Position numbers and translations under genes: made by a program. Below are positions 51,261-60,617 of a stretch of 64,000 bases of DNA, one piece after another (position 1 is the first letter of the stretch; each line of letters starts with the position of its first letter). The notes under the pieces were generated by a model, which had not been told where the DNA came from, did no database searches, and was given only the letters and a program-made list of their open reading frames with translations. The stretch is from Algorimicrobium algoritergicola (lineage in GTDB: Bacteria > Bacteroidota > Bacteroidia > Flavobacteriales > Flavobacteriaceae), in the NCBI RefSeq assembly GCF_008086165.1, contig NZ_VSKL01000007.1, positions 62,001 through 126,000 on the forward strand. Reading direction: 5' to 3'.

Positions 51261-51384
51261 GACCTTTGGATTAATGATTACTAGCGTAATAATTAAGATA
51301 GGTTAGAATTAAGTAGATTTGTTAATATATTGAAAATGAATACACTAAATGTAGTTCTTTTGGGCTTAAAATGAAAATTTATAG

Positions 51385-52179
51385 TTACTTTTTAACCCGA
51401 AAGCTACCAGTCCGATTATCAAAAGCAATTAAATCTTTAGGAAAAAGCGTATCAAAAACACCTTTAGAAATCAGGTTACAAGGTGTATCGGTTATAACCG
51501 TGTTGTTTGTCATGACCACCATAGTGTCACACAATTGAATAGCTAAATCTATTTCATGCGAAGAAAATAGAATGGTTTTATTGGTTTCTTTAACCAACCT
51601 TTGAAGCAATTTTAGAATGTAAGCTTTGTGATACATATCCAAATGCGTCGTAGGTTCATCCAGAATAATTAAATCGGTATCTTGAGCCAAAGCACGTGCA
51701 ATCATGACTTTTTGTAATTGACCATCACTTAATTCAAAGCACTTTTTATCTTTTAAAGCTTCAATATTGGTTTGGTTTAAAGCCCGATTAACAACTTCCA
51801 AATCATTGGCAGATAAATTCCCAACCCAATTGGTATATGGTTGTCGGCCTAAAGCCACCAATTCAAAAACAGATAAATTTTTAGAGGCAATTTTTTCAGT
51901 TAATACCAAACTCATGGTTTTGGCCAAATCAGCATTTGTATAGGTTTCTAGATTTTTTTCATTTAGAAAAACCGTGCCTGATAATTTATCTTGCACATGA
52001 GTAAGCGTTCGTAACAGTGTGGACTTCCCAATACCATTAGCACCAACTAAACCAATTAACTGCCCTTTTTGTAAGGCCATATTAATATGGGAAGTCACAA
52101 TAGTATCTGCTTTCTTGGAAGCGTAACCGATGGTGAGGTTTTCCGTTTTAAGAATGGTATGTTGATTGCTTTTAGTCAC
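51385..52179 (-). CDS. BtuD/FecE-type ABC importer ATPase
   Basis: A 264-residue nucleotide-binding subunit. Walker A is GLVGANGIGKSTLLRTL, the signature reads LSDGQLQKVMIARAL with D replacing one G (LSDGQ), and Walker B is LIILDEPTTHLD; the H-loop follows in LFSSHEIDL. It belongs to the class II importers for B12, heme or siderophores. It is the third gene after the binding protein and permease, 26 bp behind the permease stop. The neighbouring riboswitch and BtuB make vitamin B12 the most likely cargo. Confidence 0.87.
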   Translation of the reverse strand: MTKSNQHTILKTENLTIGYASKKADTIVTSHINMALQKGQLIGLVGANGIGKSTLLRTLTHVQDKLSGTVFLNEKNLETYTNADLAKTMSLVLTEKIASKNLSVFELVALGRQPYTNWVGNLSANDLEVVNRALNQTNIEALKDKKCFELSDGQLQKVMIARALAQDTDLIILDEPTTHLDMYHKAYILKLLQRLVKETNKTILFSSHEIDLAIQLCDTMVVMTNNTVITDTPCNLISKGVFDTLFPKDLIAFDNRTGSFRVKK

Positions 52180-52204
52180 TTTCTATATTCTATATTCTAT
52201 TATC

Positions 52205-53227
52205 TTAAAATAACATTTTACGTTTACGCACCAACAACCAAATAACCACAGGAGCTCCAATTAATGACGTAATTGCGTTAATTGGCAAGGTATAATCACT
52301 AGTTGGTAATTGCGCAATACTATCGCAAATAAGCATGATAATGGCGCCAAATAAAAATACGGCTGGAATTAATATTTTATGATTAGATGTTGTAAATACT
52401 TGGCGTGTAATATGCGGAATAGCTAAACCAATAAAAGCAATAGGTCCTGCAAAAGCGGTTATGGTTCCGGCTAATAAACTAGTAGAAATAATAATAATAA
52501 GTCGCGTTTGTTTGATGTTTAATCCAAGACTCTTCGCATAATTTTCACCTAATAAAAGTGAATTTAAACCTTTGATTGAGAAAATCGTCAACAGCATGCC
52601 GAGGCTATAAACGATAAAGAAAATACCCAATTCTTGCCATGATAGGTTTCCTAAACTTCCAAATCCCCAGAAAATATATTGCTGAAGTTGTTCTGCGCTA
52701 CTAAAGTAGGAGAGGACACTGACCACAGCAGCGGTAATACTACCAAACATTAGTCCTATAATGAGGATAGCCATGGTGTCTCGCACTTTTGAAGAAACAA
52801 CTAAAACTGCTGAGAGCACGAGAAAACTCCCTAAACTAGCCGCAATAATAATACTCCATTTGGATACAAAAATTGTGGCAAATGCGCCGCCAAAAATTCC
52901 AGCTCCTAAAATAACGAGTGCCACACCTAAACTAGCGCCGGAACTAATTCCTAAAACAAACGGACCAGCCAATGGGTTTCTAAATAAGGTTTGCATTAAT
53001 AATCCGGAAATACCTAAACCAGAACCGACTAAAATAGCCGTCAGCGCTTTTGGTAAGCGGTAATCTTTAATGATATAAGACCAAGATTCGTGATCTAAAG
53101 TGCCAATAAAACTTTCAATAATTGCAGATATGGGAATGGATACCGAACCCAAACTAATATTTGCTAAAAAGCAAATTACCAGTACGATTATGAGGGTAAT
53201 AAAAGCGTATGTGTAGTTGGTATTCAT
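52205..53227 (-). CDS. BtuC/FecCD-type ABC importer permease
   Basis: A 340-residue membrane protein with about ten helices. The family segments are present: LPKALTAILVGSGLGISGLL near residue 60, NPLAGPFVLGISSGASLGVA near 87 and GPIAFIGLAIPHITRQ near 265. It forms the channel for B12, heme or siderophores with the ATPase next to it. It lies 26 bp behind the binding-protein gene. Substrate assignment to B12 is from context. Confidence 0.88.
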   Translation of the reverse strand: MNTNYTYAFITLIIVLVICFLANISLGSVSIPISAIIESFIGTLDHESWSYIIKDYRLPKALTAILVGSGLGISGLLMQTLFRNPLAGPFVLGISSGASLGVALVILGAGIFGGAFATIFVSKWSIIIAASLGSFLVLSAVLVVSSKVRDTMAILIIGLMFGSITAAVVSVLSYFSSAEQLQQYIFWGFGSLGNLSWQELGIFFIVYSLGMLLTIFSIKGLNSLLLGENYAKSLGLNIKQTRLIIIISTSLLAGTITAFAGPIAFIGLAIPHITRQVFTTSNHKILIPAVFLFGAIIMLICDSIAQLPTSDYTLPINAITSLIGAPVVIWLLVRKRKMLF

Positions 53228-53252
53228 AAAACGGATTCGTGCAAATATCGGT

Positions 53253-54410
53253 TTATTCTAAACGTTTAAAAAACTGTAATTCATAATTTTCAAGCAATTC
53301 AGGATGCGTTATTTTCACCAAGTCTTTCAATACCAAATCGGGTCTGGCAGTTCCTAATTCATAATAGGTTACACCGCCTGTTCTGCCAGCAGTATTGACA
53401 AAAGAATAAATGTTTTTATTTTTGAAAGCATCAAATTGGGTGTAGTGTGAATTGGCTTTTTCTAAAGCTTCTAATGAGTTATAGTAGGAAGGACTAATCC
53501 AGATAGCCGCATCCTTGGCTTTATCAAAAACTACTTCAAAATTTAAAGCTAAACTTCCTTTGCTTTCCGAATTTTTCCACAAATAATCTACGTTGGCATC
53601 TTTTAAAAGTTGCGCTTCTGGACTTGTTCCGCTTGGTAAATACCAAATGTCTTTATGCATGGCGCCACTTAAAACACTTGGTTTGCTGGTGGCATTTTCA
53701 GCTAAATTTTTAGCTTCTAAATAAGCGGTTTCAATTGATTTAAAAGCAGTTTCAGCTTCATCACTTTTATTATAAAGTGCCCCAAAAAATTTAACCCATT
53801 CTGCTTTTGCTAATGGCGAAGTTTCTACCCAATCACCATTGTAAATAACAGGAATTCCTGATTTTCTGATGGTTTCAAAACTTTTATTATTACCATCAAT
53901 ACCAAAACCAATTACCACATTTGGGTTTAGTTCTAACAATACTTCGGTATTAATGCCTTCATTTTTACCGAGTTCTCTAATGGCTTCAGATTCAATTAAT
54001 TTTCGTGTTTTTTCGGAAGAAATATAATCGGTTCCTGGAAATCCAATTAAGGTGTTTTCAACCTCTAATAATTCCAATGCAGGAATATGCGTTGTAGATG
54101 TGACCACCATTTTCTCAACAGGAATAGTAATAATGCCATCGTAATCACTTTTGTTAAATGTACTTACAGCAGCTTGCGCTTTTGTGAGCAAAAGATAACG
54201 GTAGTTTTTATCAGAATCTGGCCAAGGATTGTTAATAGTTAGAAGTGTGTAATTTTCATAATTTGTAATGGCAAAACCTGTGGCATAATCAATTTTTACA
54301 GATGATTTACTGGTTTCGGGCAGGCTAATTTCTTGCTTGGCTTTGTCTTGACAATTCCAGAAAAATAAACTCAATAGAAGCGTAATGAAAACTATCTTTT
54401 TATGTAACAT
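53253..54410 (-). CDS. BtuF-like substrate-binding lipoprotein
   Basis: A 385-residue lipoprotein of the helical-backbone metal-receptor type. The signal peptide ends in a lipobox with Cys near residue 20 (LFFWNC). Two lobes are joined by a long helix; NPNVVIGFGIDGNNKSFETI is the family segment, and TRKLIESEAIRELGKNEGIN precedes it. It delivers B12 or an iron complex to the BtuC-like permease. It starts 53 bp from the divergent 35-residue ORF. No riboswitch is seen on its own side. Confidence 0.85.
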   Translation of the reverse strand: MLHKKIVFITLLLSLFFWNCQDKAKQEISLPETSKSSVKIDYATGFAITNYENYTLLTINNPWPDSDKNYRYLLLTKAQAAVSTFNKSDYDGIITIPVEKMVVTSTTHIPALELLEVENTLIGFPGTDYISSEKTRKLIESEAIRELGKNEGINTEVLLELNPNVVIGFGIDGNNKSFETIRKSGIPVIYNGDWVETSPLAKAEWVKFFGALYNKSDEAETAFKSIETAYLEAKNLAENATSKPSVLSGAMHKDIWYLPSGTSPEAQLLKDANVDYLWKNSESKGSLALNFEVVFDKAKDAAIWISPSYYNSLEALEKANSHYTQFDAFKNKNIYSFVNTAGRTGGVTYYELGTARPDLVLKDLVKITHPELLENYELQFFKRLE

Positions 54411-54463
54411 TTGTAACGTTTGAAGAATTAAAAATCACGTAAATTTATAGAAAATTTTTAACT

Positions 54464-54571
54464 ATGCGTGACGGTTCAAATGTAACATTATATATAGTAG
54501 CTGGCGCTGTAATCTTTCATTTTTTAGCAGGATTTATTTATTTACTTTATAAAATGACCAAGAAAAAATAG
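54464..54571 (+). CDS. Small single-span membrane protein, 35 residues
   Basis: A short ORF from the ATG at 54464 to TAG 54569-54571. It encodes a hydrophilic start (MRDGSNVT), one membrane helix (LYIVAGAVIFHFLAGFIYLL) and a basic tail (YKMTKKK), a normal inside-positive anchor. The coding potential is good, because the helix and tail are too regular for noise. It lies between btuF (divergent) and the B12 riboswitch promoter. It has no recognisable family. It may be a small accessory subunit of the importer; that is inference. Confidence 0.5.
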   Translation: MRDGSNVTLYIVAGAVIFHFLAGFIYLLYKMTKKK

Positions 54572-54601
54572 GCTTCATGGTGCTAATCTGAAAAGAATAA
54601 T

Positions 54602-54609
54602 TACTTTTG
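54602..54609 (+). promoter_or_regulatory. -7 box of the btuB riboswitch transcript
   Basis: TACTTTTG matches TAnnTTTG. Transcription would start near 54616 and give a leader of about 280 nt that contains the whole riboswitch. The -33 position, 19 bp upstream, reads GTG rather than TTG. Confidence 0.6.
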
Positions 54610-54639
54610 CCGTGAATTTGGTTTGATAGTAAATCAGCA

Positions 54640-54894
54640 TGTTTTTAAGTGGTATTTAAATCCTGTTAAAAACGTTCACGATTGCTACAATTAAAAGGGA
54701 ATCTGGTTAAAATCCAGAGCTGTTCCCGCAACTGTAAGTTTATACTCAACGCAATTGAGTATCTCTATTTAGAGATGTTATTACTTCAATAACCACTGGT
54801 TTTATTACTGGGAAGGTTTAATAGCATAAAACAAGTCAGGAGACCTGCCAACTTCATAACCTAAAAAACGAAGAGCTTTCGGGTAAAAGGCTTC
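54640..54894 (+). ncRNA. Cobalamin riboswitch
   Basis: The conserved core is clear: AAAAGGGAATCTGGTTAAAA from 54694, then CTGTTCCCGCAACTGTAAG, the CCACTGG and ACTGGGAAGG elements near 54793-54816, and the B12 box AGTCAGGAGACCTGCC at 54834-54849. A hairpin at 54870-54894 follows: 54870-54873 pairs with 54891-54894 and 54876-54879 with 54886-54889. It ends at the base before the btuB ATG (54895) and hides the purine-rich stretch used as ribosome site. Binding of cobalamin should therefore block translation. The 5' limit is approximate. Confidence 0.92.
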
Positions 54895-56739
54895 ATGGAT
54901 ATGAAACGGCTTATAATTTTTATTTTTATAGTAGGTATTCAATTTGGTGCATGGTCTCAATCAGCGTTAGACTCATTGCAGCAATTAGATGAAGTGATTT
55001 TAAAAACCGATATGGGTTTAAATCGCTTTTCTGAAACTCAAAAAACCGAACAACTTTCCGATACTATTTTAACACGAAGTGCCGCATCATTAACCGATGT
55101 TTTAAATTATAATTCGCTTATTTATTTTAAGGAGAATGGTTTGGGCATGGTATCTTCGGCTTCATTTCGAGGAACCACCGCACAACAAACGGCTGTTGTT
55201 TGGAATGGTATTAATATCAATTCGCAATTTACGGGTCAAACGGATTTCAACACCATAAACATCAGAAATTTTGATGATGTTACTGTAAGGAGTGGCGGCG
55301 GAAGCGTGCTGTATGGCAGTGGTGCCATTGGAGGCAGTATTCACTTAAATAATCAGTTGAAATTTAATCAAGGTTTTAAAAACAGCCTGTATTTACGTTA
55401 CGGCAGCTTTAATACTTGGGATGGCAGTTTTAAATCGGGAATATCTACGGATAAATTAGCTGTTAATTTTGAAGTGAGTCGCAGCAATTCTGAAAACGAT
55501 TATGACTTTGTAGATTCTAATAAAAAAAACACTAACGGTGCGTATTACAATCAGAGTTTTTCGGCGAATATAGCATACAAATTCAGTGGAAAAAACACCT
55601 TAAAATTCTACAGCTATGTGTATGATGGTGAGCGCCATTTTTCGCAAATATTTCCTTCCGAAACACCTACAAAATATCAAGATTTCAACACCCGGAATTT
55701 ATTGGAATGGGTTGGCTTATACAACCAATTTACATCCCGATTAAAGTTGGCCTACATAACGGAGGATTATAATTATTTTGCAAACATAAACAAGAAAAAT
55801 TCAACAGGAGCCGAAGCTAAAACACTTATTGCCAAACATGACTTGGCTTTTAAAGTAAATAAAAATCTGCTGCTTAATTCGGTTATTGATATGACGCAAA
55901 CAACGGCTGAAGGGTCTTCAATAATAAATGAATCGCGTACCATAACAGCTTTCAATCTACTTTTAAAACATAACATAACATCCCGATTGTTATATGAAGT
56001 GTCCTTCAGAAAAGAACTCACGGAAAATTATAAAACCCCATTTTTATTTCATGTAGGTGTGAATTATAAACCATTTGATTTTTATACGATGACTTTGAAT
56101 GGTTCTCGAAATTTCAGAATGCCAACCTTTAACGATTTGTATTGGGAAGGTAGTGGAAATACGGAATTAAATCCCGAAGATTCTTATCAGGTAGAAATGG
56201 GACACGCATTTCAATATAAAAGCATCTCATTGTCCGTAACCGGTTATTATAATGATATTCAAGATATGATTCGTTGGGTACCAACAACCTCCTTTTGGAA
56301 ACCCATTAATACAGACCATGTTAAAACCTATGGTTTAGAAGCGAAACTGGAAGTTAAACAGCAGTTTCATCAGCACCAATTCAGATTAGGAGCCAGTTAT
56401 GGTTATACCGTTTCCGAGAACCAGGAAACTAAAAAACAACTTATTTATGTTCCCAATCATAAAGCTACGGGTTATTTTAATTACACATTTAAGAGGATGT
56501 CCACCTATTATCAACTTCTATATGTTGGAGACGTTTTTACGTTATCAGATAACAACCCAAAATACACGCTTGATGCCTATACAGTTTCCAATGTTGGCGC
56601 TGAATATGCGTTGGGTGCAACCAAACAATACAGGTTTGGTATACAACTTAAAAATCTATTTAACGAAAACTACCAGAGCGTAGCAAATCGCTATATGCCT
56701 GGTATTAACTATAATTTTTATTTTAACCTCAATTTTTAA
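54895..56739 (+). CDS. btuB: TonB-dependent receptor BtuB
   Basis: A 614-residue outer-membrane receptor. The signal peptide is about 1-22. The plug domain is about 25-150 (AVVWNGININSQFTGQTDFN, then GSGAIGGSIHL). The 22-strand barrel runs to the C-terminus, ending in an aromatic residue (YNFYFNLNF) as needed for BAM insertion. It takes up B12 using TonB energy. It sits right after the cobalamin riboswitch and 3 bp before the BtuG-like gene. The start could be ATG 54895 or the in-frame ATG 54901; the first abuts the regulatory hairpin. Confidence 0.92.
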   Translation: MDMKRLIIFIFIVGIQFGAWSQSALDSLQQLDEVILKTDMGLNRFSETQKTEQLSDTILTRSAASLTDVLNYNSLIYFKENGLGMVSSASFRGTTAQQTAVVWNGININSQFTGQTDFNTINIRNFDDVTVRSGGGSVLYGSGAIGGSIHLNNQLKFNQGFKNSLYLRYGSFNTWDGSFKSGISTDKLAVNFEVSRSNSENDYDFVDSNKKNTNGAYYNQSFSANIAYKFSGKNTLKFYSYVYDGERHFSQIFPSETPTKYQDFNTRNLLEWVGLYNQFTSRLKLAYITEDYNYFANINKKNSTGAEAKTLIAKHDLAFKVNKNLLLNSVIDMTQTTAEGSSIINESRTITAFNLLLKHNITSRLLYEVSFRKELTENYKTPFLFHVGVNYKPFDFYTMTLNGSRNFRMPTFNDLYWEGSGNTELNPEDSYQVEMGHAFQYKSISLSVTGYYNDIQDMIRWVPTTSFWKPINTDHVKTYGLEAKLEVKQQFHQHQFRLGASYGYTVSENQETKKQLIYVPNHKATGYFNYTFKRMSTYYQLLYVGDVFTLSDNNPKYTLDAYTVSNVGAEYALGATKQYRFGIQLKNLFNENYQSVANRYMPGINYNFYFNLNF

Positions 56740-56742
56740 ACT

Positions 56743-57813
56743 ATGAAACACGTAATTAAATTTTTAATTTTTAGTCTGTTATTTGCATTTGTATTCACAT
56801 CCTGTAGTAGTGATGATGACAATTTTTCAGAACCCCAAGTGTCACTGGGAGATTATGAAAACGGCATTCTAGTAAGTGCTGAAGGTGGACCCTCATCTGT
56901 ATCTTATATTTCCAATGATTTTTCTACAATAGAAAACAATATCTTTTTTAATGTAAACGAAGAAGATTTAGGTAATTATTTACAATCAGTAGGATTTAAT
57001 GGAAATCAAGCTTATATTATTTCTGACAATGTAAACACCATTAATGTGGTTGATCGATATTCATTTAATAAAAAGAGTAGCATTACAGCTGGGTTATATA
57101 CTCCAAGATACATTGGTTTTGCAAACGGTAAAGGTTATGTAACCAATTGGGGAGATGGGAATGACGCTGATGATGATTTTATTGCTGTAATTAATTTATC
57201 TACAAATACAGTAGAAAGTACGATTCCTGTTGGCGAAGGTCCAGAGCAAATAATTGCAAACGGTAATACATTGTATATATCGCATAAAGGAGGGTATGGC
57301 GTAAACAATATTATTACGGTTCTTAATACGAATAATAATTTAATATCCACTATTACAGTTAACGATGTCCCAGATGAGATGTTAATTAATGATGAAGGCA
57401 ATTTGGTTGTATTAAGTGAGGGTGCTAATCAATATTGGTTGTCACCACCAAATATTACGCAAGGATCCATAGCAACAATAAACATGACAGATAATACTAT
57501 TATGGATTTACATGTTTTTGAGGTTGGCAATCACCCTAGCCAAATGAGTTACGGTAATGGTACTATTTATTATGTTTTGAATAATGAAATTTATGAAATG
57601 GCTGACGCAGCAACAAGTCTGCCAACAACATCACTTATTAATTTAGGCGCTATAACAACCTATGGTATGGCTGTAAAAAATGAACATATTTATATTACTG
57701 ACGCAAAAGATTTTGCATCGTTAGGCGATTTATTGGTTTACGAATTAAGTTCAGGCAATTTAATTCATACGTTTGAAGTAGGTGTAAATGCTTCAAAAAT
57801 TTATTTTAATTAG
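56743..57813 (+). CDS. BtuG-like beta-propeller surface lipoprotein (DUF5074/YncE type)
   Basis: A 356-residue lipoprotein. The lipobox ends at Cys near residue 21 (VFTSC), followed by an SSDDDNF acidic stretch, the signal for export to the outer leaflet in Bacteroidota. The rest is a seven-blade propeller with repeats like GKGYVTNWGDGNDADDDFIA, GNTLYISHKGGYGVNNI and EHIYITDAKDFAS. It starts 3 bp after btuB. In Bacteroides the BtuG lipoprotein caps BtuB and binds B12 very tightly; that role is inferred here from fold and position. Confidence 0.82.
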   Translation: MKHVIKFLIFSLLFAFVFTSCSSDDDNFSEPQVSLGDYENGILVSAEGGPSSVSYISNDFSTIENNIFFNVNEEDLGNYLQSVGFNGNQAYIISDNVNTINVVDRYSFNKKSSITAGLYTPRYIGFANGKGYVTNWGDGNDADDDFIAVINLSTNTVESTIPVGEGPEQIIANGNTLYISHKGGYGVNNIITVLNTNNNLISTITVNDVPDEMLINDEGNLVVLSEGANQYWLSPPNITQGSIATINMTDNTIMDLHVFEVGNHPSQMSYGNGTIYYVLNNEIYEMADAATSLPTTSLINLGAITTYGMAVKNEHIYITDAKDFASLGDLLVYELSSGNLIHTFEVGVNASKIYFN

Positions 57814-57853
57814 ACATACAGTTTTAAGCACGTGCTAAACGCCTAAAATTGAT

Positions 57854-57891
57854 AAAAACCACGTTTTCAACTATATGGAAATGTGGTTTTT
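57854..57891 (+). terminator. Terminator of the btuB-btuG operon
   Basis: A 15-bp stem with a G-U pair (57854-57868 with 57877-57891), GC-rich at the centre, followed by T run. It lies 40 bp after the BtuG-like stop. Confidence 0.85.
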
Positions 57892-58009
57892 TGTTTTTCT
57901 ATAAACGTTAAGGTTTCACGGATTATTCAGTAAAAATTTTATATTTTAAGATGTATTCTGAATCTACTTATAGAACTCCTATGAAATCGATAATTTATTA
58001 AGAATTATA

Positions 58010-58023
58010 TTATGCATGCATAA
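58010..58023. promoter_or_regulatory. Second TTATGC-AT-GCATAA palindrome
   Basis: TTATGC, 2 bp, GCATAA: the same half-sites and spacing as the proposed MarR operator at 15794-15807, here 122 bp upstream of a T9SS protein gene. Could be another target of the same regulator or chance in AT-rich DNA. Confidence 0.35.
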
Positions 58024-58144
58024 AAAATTAACATCCATTTAACGTTTAAATAAAGCTGTTTGTCGATAACAATCTCATCTATATGGTATAACCTTTTTAA
58101 TTGTAATATATTGGAGCACTATTAATTTAAAACCAATTTAAAAA

Positions 58145-60553
58145 ATGAAAAAATTTACATTATTATTTTTCACTTTCATATTATGCAGCTATTCGTATGC
58201 ACAGTGTGATTTTGATGGAAACTCTTATGCTTCCTTGATTCTCGCGAACAGTGGAAATGTGGAAGAAGTTGATTCCTGTAACTTCTTTGGCGAATATTCA
58301 GATATTTCAAACCTAACAATAGGTGATAATTATGAATTTGCAGCAGCCGGAGGTTTTATAACCATTATTGATGCTGGAGATGGCGTAAGCGTTTTAGCTA
58401 GCGGTGTATCGCCATTAAGCTGGGTAGCAACTGTAGGAGCTGTTGAAGCACACTGGGCTGCTGATGCCGCATGTACATCTGGATCATCATGTGTGGTTAC
58501 AACTGTACAGAATTTAGATGGTACACCTCAACCAGCTCCTGCCAATGACGAATGTGTTAACGCAGAAACTATTAGCTGTGGTGATACGGTAAGTGGTCAA
58601 ACTTTAACTGCTACAAATAGTGGAAACAATACAGCTAATGATGTGTGGTATGTGTTAGCTGGAACTGCTAATGGAGAAGAAATTACAGCTAGTTTATGTG
58701 GTTCAGATTATGACACGCTTATTAGAGTATTTGATGCTTGTGCAGGAACTCAAGTTGCATTTAATGACGACGCTTCAGGAGTTTGTTCCCCACAATCTCA
58801 AGTAACCTTTACTTCAGATGGAGCAACAACTTATTATATTATGGTAGAAGGCTTTGGATCAAACAATGGTAATTTTGATTTAGCTATTACATGCGTGCCA
58901 CCACCAGCTTGTGTGCCAGCTACTTTTACTTTAGCTAATGGAGTTAACAATTGTCCTACCGAAGAATTCTTTATTGATGTAGTTGTGACTAATTTAGGTA
59001 CTGGATTATCTGTAGATATTTCAGATGATAGTGGTGTATTAGAAACGGCTGTTGGTCTAGGAACATATTCTGTTGGTCCTTATGCTGCTAGTACTGTAGT
59101 TAATTTTACTGTGGAGGATGCAGCAGGTGATACCTGTAATGCTACTGATACTTTCACAACTATAGCAGCGTGTCCTCCAAGCAACGATGAGTGTTCAAAT
59201 GCTACAGCTTTAACTGTGGATCCAGATTATTCTTGTGCAAGTGTTGTTTCAGGAACTACTATAGCCGCAACACAAAGTTTAGCAGGTTGTAGCGGTACAG
59301 CAAATGATGATGTTTGGTATTCTTTTGTTGCAACAAGTACGGATCATAGAATTACAATTACTAATACTGGTGGTGCAACTGATATCGTTACTCAAGTTTT
59401 TGATTCATGTGGTGGTGCAAGTTTAGTATGTCAAGATACGCCTAATTCACCAATTAATTTATCAGGTTTAACACCAACAAATACGTATTTCTTTAGAATT
59501 TATACGTATAGTTCTTCTGCTTCGACTAGAACAAGTTTTGATGTATGTGTTGGAACCGCGCCAACATGCTATGTGCCTGAAGATTTGGTTGCATCTTTTG
59601 TTGCGCCAAATATGGCAGACTTAACTTGGTCAGCTCCAACTAATGGAACAGCTCCTGCAAGTTATAATTGGGAAGTTGTACCTCAAGGAAGCCCTCAAGG
59701 TACTGGTGTAGTTGCTAGTGGAAATGTTGCAGGAACTGCTGCTTCAGCTACCGGTTTAACTCCAGATACGTTATATGATTTTTATGTGCAGTCTGATTGT
59801 GGTGGCGGTGATTTAAGTGCGTTTGCAGGTCCAGTTACATTTAATGCAGGATACTGTATTCCAAGTGGAACTAACGTAAATACGTATATTGATACATTTA
59901 CAACTACAGGTCCAGTAAGCAATATTAATAATACGGCTTCTGGTTTATCAACTGATAATTATGGTGATTTCTATGCAAGTCAATCAGTTGCTTTAGCTGC
60001 TGAACAAACTTTTGATTTTAATGTGGAAATCGTTTCCGGAACTGTTGGCTGTGCCATTTGGATTGACTGGAATAATGATTTCATTTTTGATGAAGCCACT
60101 GAAACAGTATTTAATACTACTGGATTCGGATCAGGTCCGTTTACAGGAACTGTTACAGTGCCATCTGGTACTGCAAATGGTGATTACAGATTGCGTGTTA
60201 TGATTGATTGGAATGACTCAAACCCTTCGGAAGATGCTTGTGGATTAAATTCTGGTAGAGGTGAAGTGGAAGACTATAAACTAATAGTTGATTCTACTTT
60301 GTCAACAGATAGTTTTGATTCTCCAAATGCGTTTACGTATTATCCGAATCCAGTATCAAATGTGTTAAATGTGAAAGCACAAAATAATATTAGTAATGTT
60401 GCTGTTTACAACATGTTAGGTCAAGAAGTACTTCGTACGGCTCCTAATACAGTTGCAAGTGAGGTAGATATGTCTAACTTACAAACAGGTGCTTACTTTG
60501 TTAAAGTAACTATTGGTAATGCTACCAAAACAATTCGCGTTATTAAAAACTAA
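58145..60553 (+). CDS. Large T9SS protein with PPC-like, FN3 and GEVED domains
   Basis: An 802-residue secreted protein. Signal peptide about 1-20. Two PPC-like modules start with NDECVNAETISCGDT (about 134) and SNDECSNATALTVD (about 345), each with an NDVWY or DDVWY motif. A Cys-rich module CVPATFTLANG...CPP lies between them (about 256-345). A fibronectin III domain is at about 475-570 and a GEVED domain at about 570-720 (WIDWNNDFIFDEATE). The last 70 residues are the T9SS type A signal: YYPNPVSNVLNV, VAVYNMLGQEV, TGAYFVKVTIG. Surface adhesin or substrate binding is likely. Its 3' end is duplicated in the next gene. Confidence 0.85.
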   Translation: MKKFTLLFFTFILCSYSYAQCDFDGNSYASLILANSGNVEEVDSCNFFGEYSDISNLTIGDNYEFAAAGGFITIIDAGDGVSVLASGVSPLSWVATVGAVEAHWAADAACTSGSSCVVTTVQNLDGTPQPAPANDECVNAETISCGDTVSGQTLTATNSGNNTANDVWYVLAGTANGEEITASLCGSDYDTLIRVFDACAGTQVAFNDDASGVCSPQSQVTFTSDGATTYYIMVEGFGSNNGNFDLAITCVPPPACVPATFTLANGVNNCPTEEFFIDVVVTNLGTGLSVDISDDSGVLETAVGLGTYSVGPYAASTVVNFTVEDAAGDTCNATDTFTTIAACPPSNDECSNATALTVDPDYSCASVVSGTTIAATQSLAGCSGTANDDVWYSFVATSTDHRITITNTGGATDIVTQVFDSCGGASLVCQDTPNSPINLSGLTPTNTYFFRIYTYSSSASTRTSFDVCVGTAPTCYVPEDLVASFVAPNMADLTWSAPTNGTAPASYNWEVVPQGSPQGTGVVASGNVAGTAASATGLTPDTLYDFYVQSDCGGGDLSAFAGPVTFNAGYCIPSGTNVNTYIDTFTTTGPVSNINNTASGLSTDNYGDFYASQSVALAAEQTFDFNVEIVSGTVGCAIWIDWNNDFIFDEATETVFNTTGFGSGPFTGTVTVPSGTANGDYRLRVMIDWNDSNPSEDACGLNSGRGEVEDYKLIVDSTLSTDSFDSPNAFTYYPNPVSNVLNVKAQNNISNVAVYNMLGQEVLRTAPNTVASEVDMSNLQTGAYFVKVTIGNATKTIRVIKN

Positions 60554-60617
60554 TAAAACGAAGTAGTTACTAAACTATAGTGTATTGAAAAACCCAGACG
60601 AAAGTCTGGGTTTTTTT
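60401..60617 (+). repeat. Duplicated 3' end of T9SS gene, copy 1
   Basis: From 60401 (GCTGTTTACAACATG) through the stop codon to the terminator T run. It matches 63419-63636 with few changes, including the double stop TAATAA and the same terminator hairpin. Confidence 0.85.
60588..60615 (+). terminator. Terminator with GAAA tetraloop
   Basis: A perfect 12-bp stem (60588-60599 with 60604-60615) closed by a stable GAAA tetraloop, with a T run. The same hairpin ends the next gene. Confidence 0.9.

Larger units (their letters stand above)
57814..58144. other. 331-bp intergenic region with terminator and palindrome
   Basis: Contains the terminator at 57854-57891 and a perfect dyad at 58010-58023. 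The remaining AT-rich sequence has no open frame or RNA structure that I can support. No clean TAnnTTTG box is seen before the next gene, whose ATG (58145) is preceded by an A-rich stretch. Confidence 0.7.
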
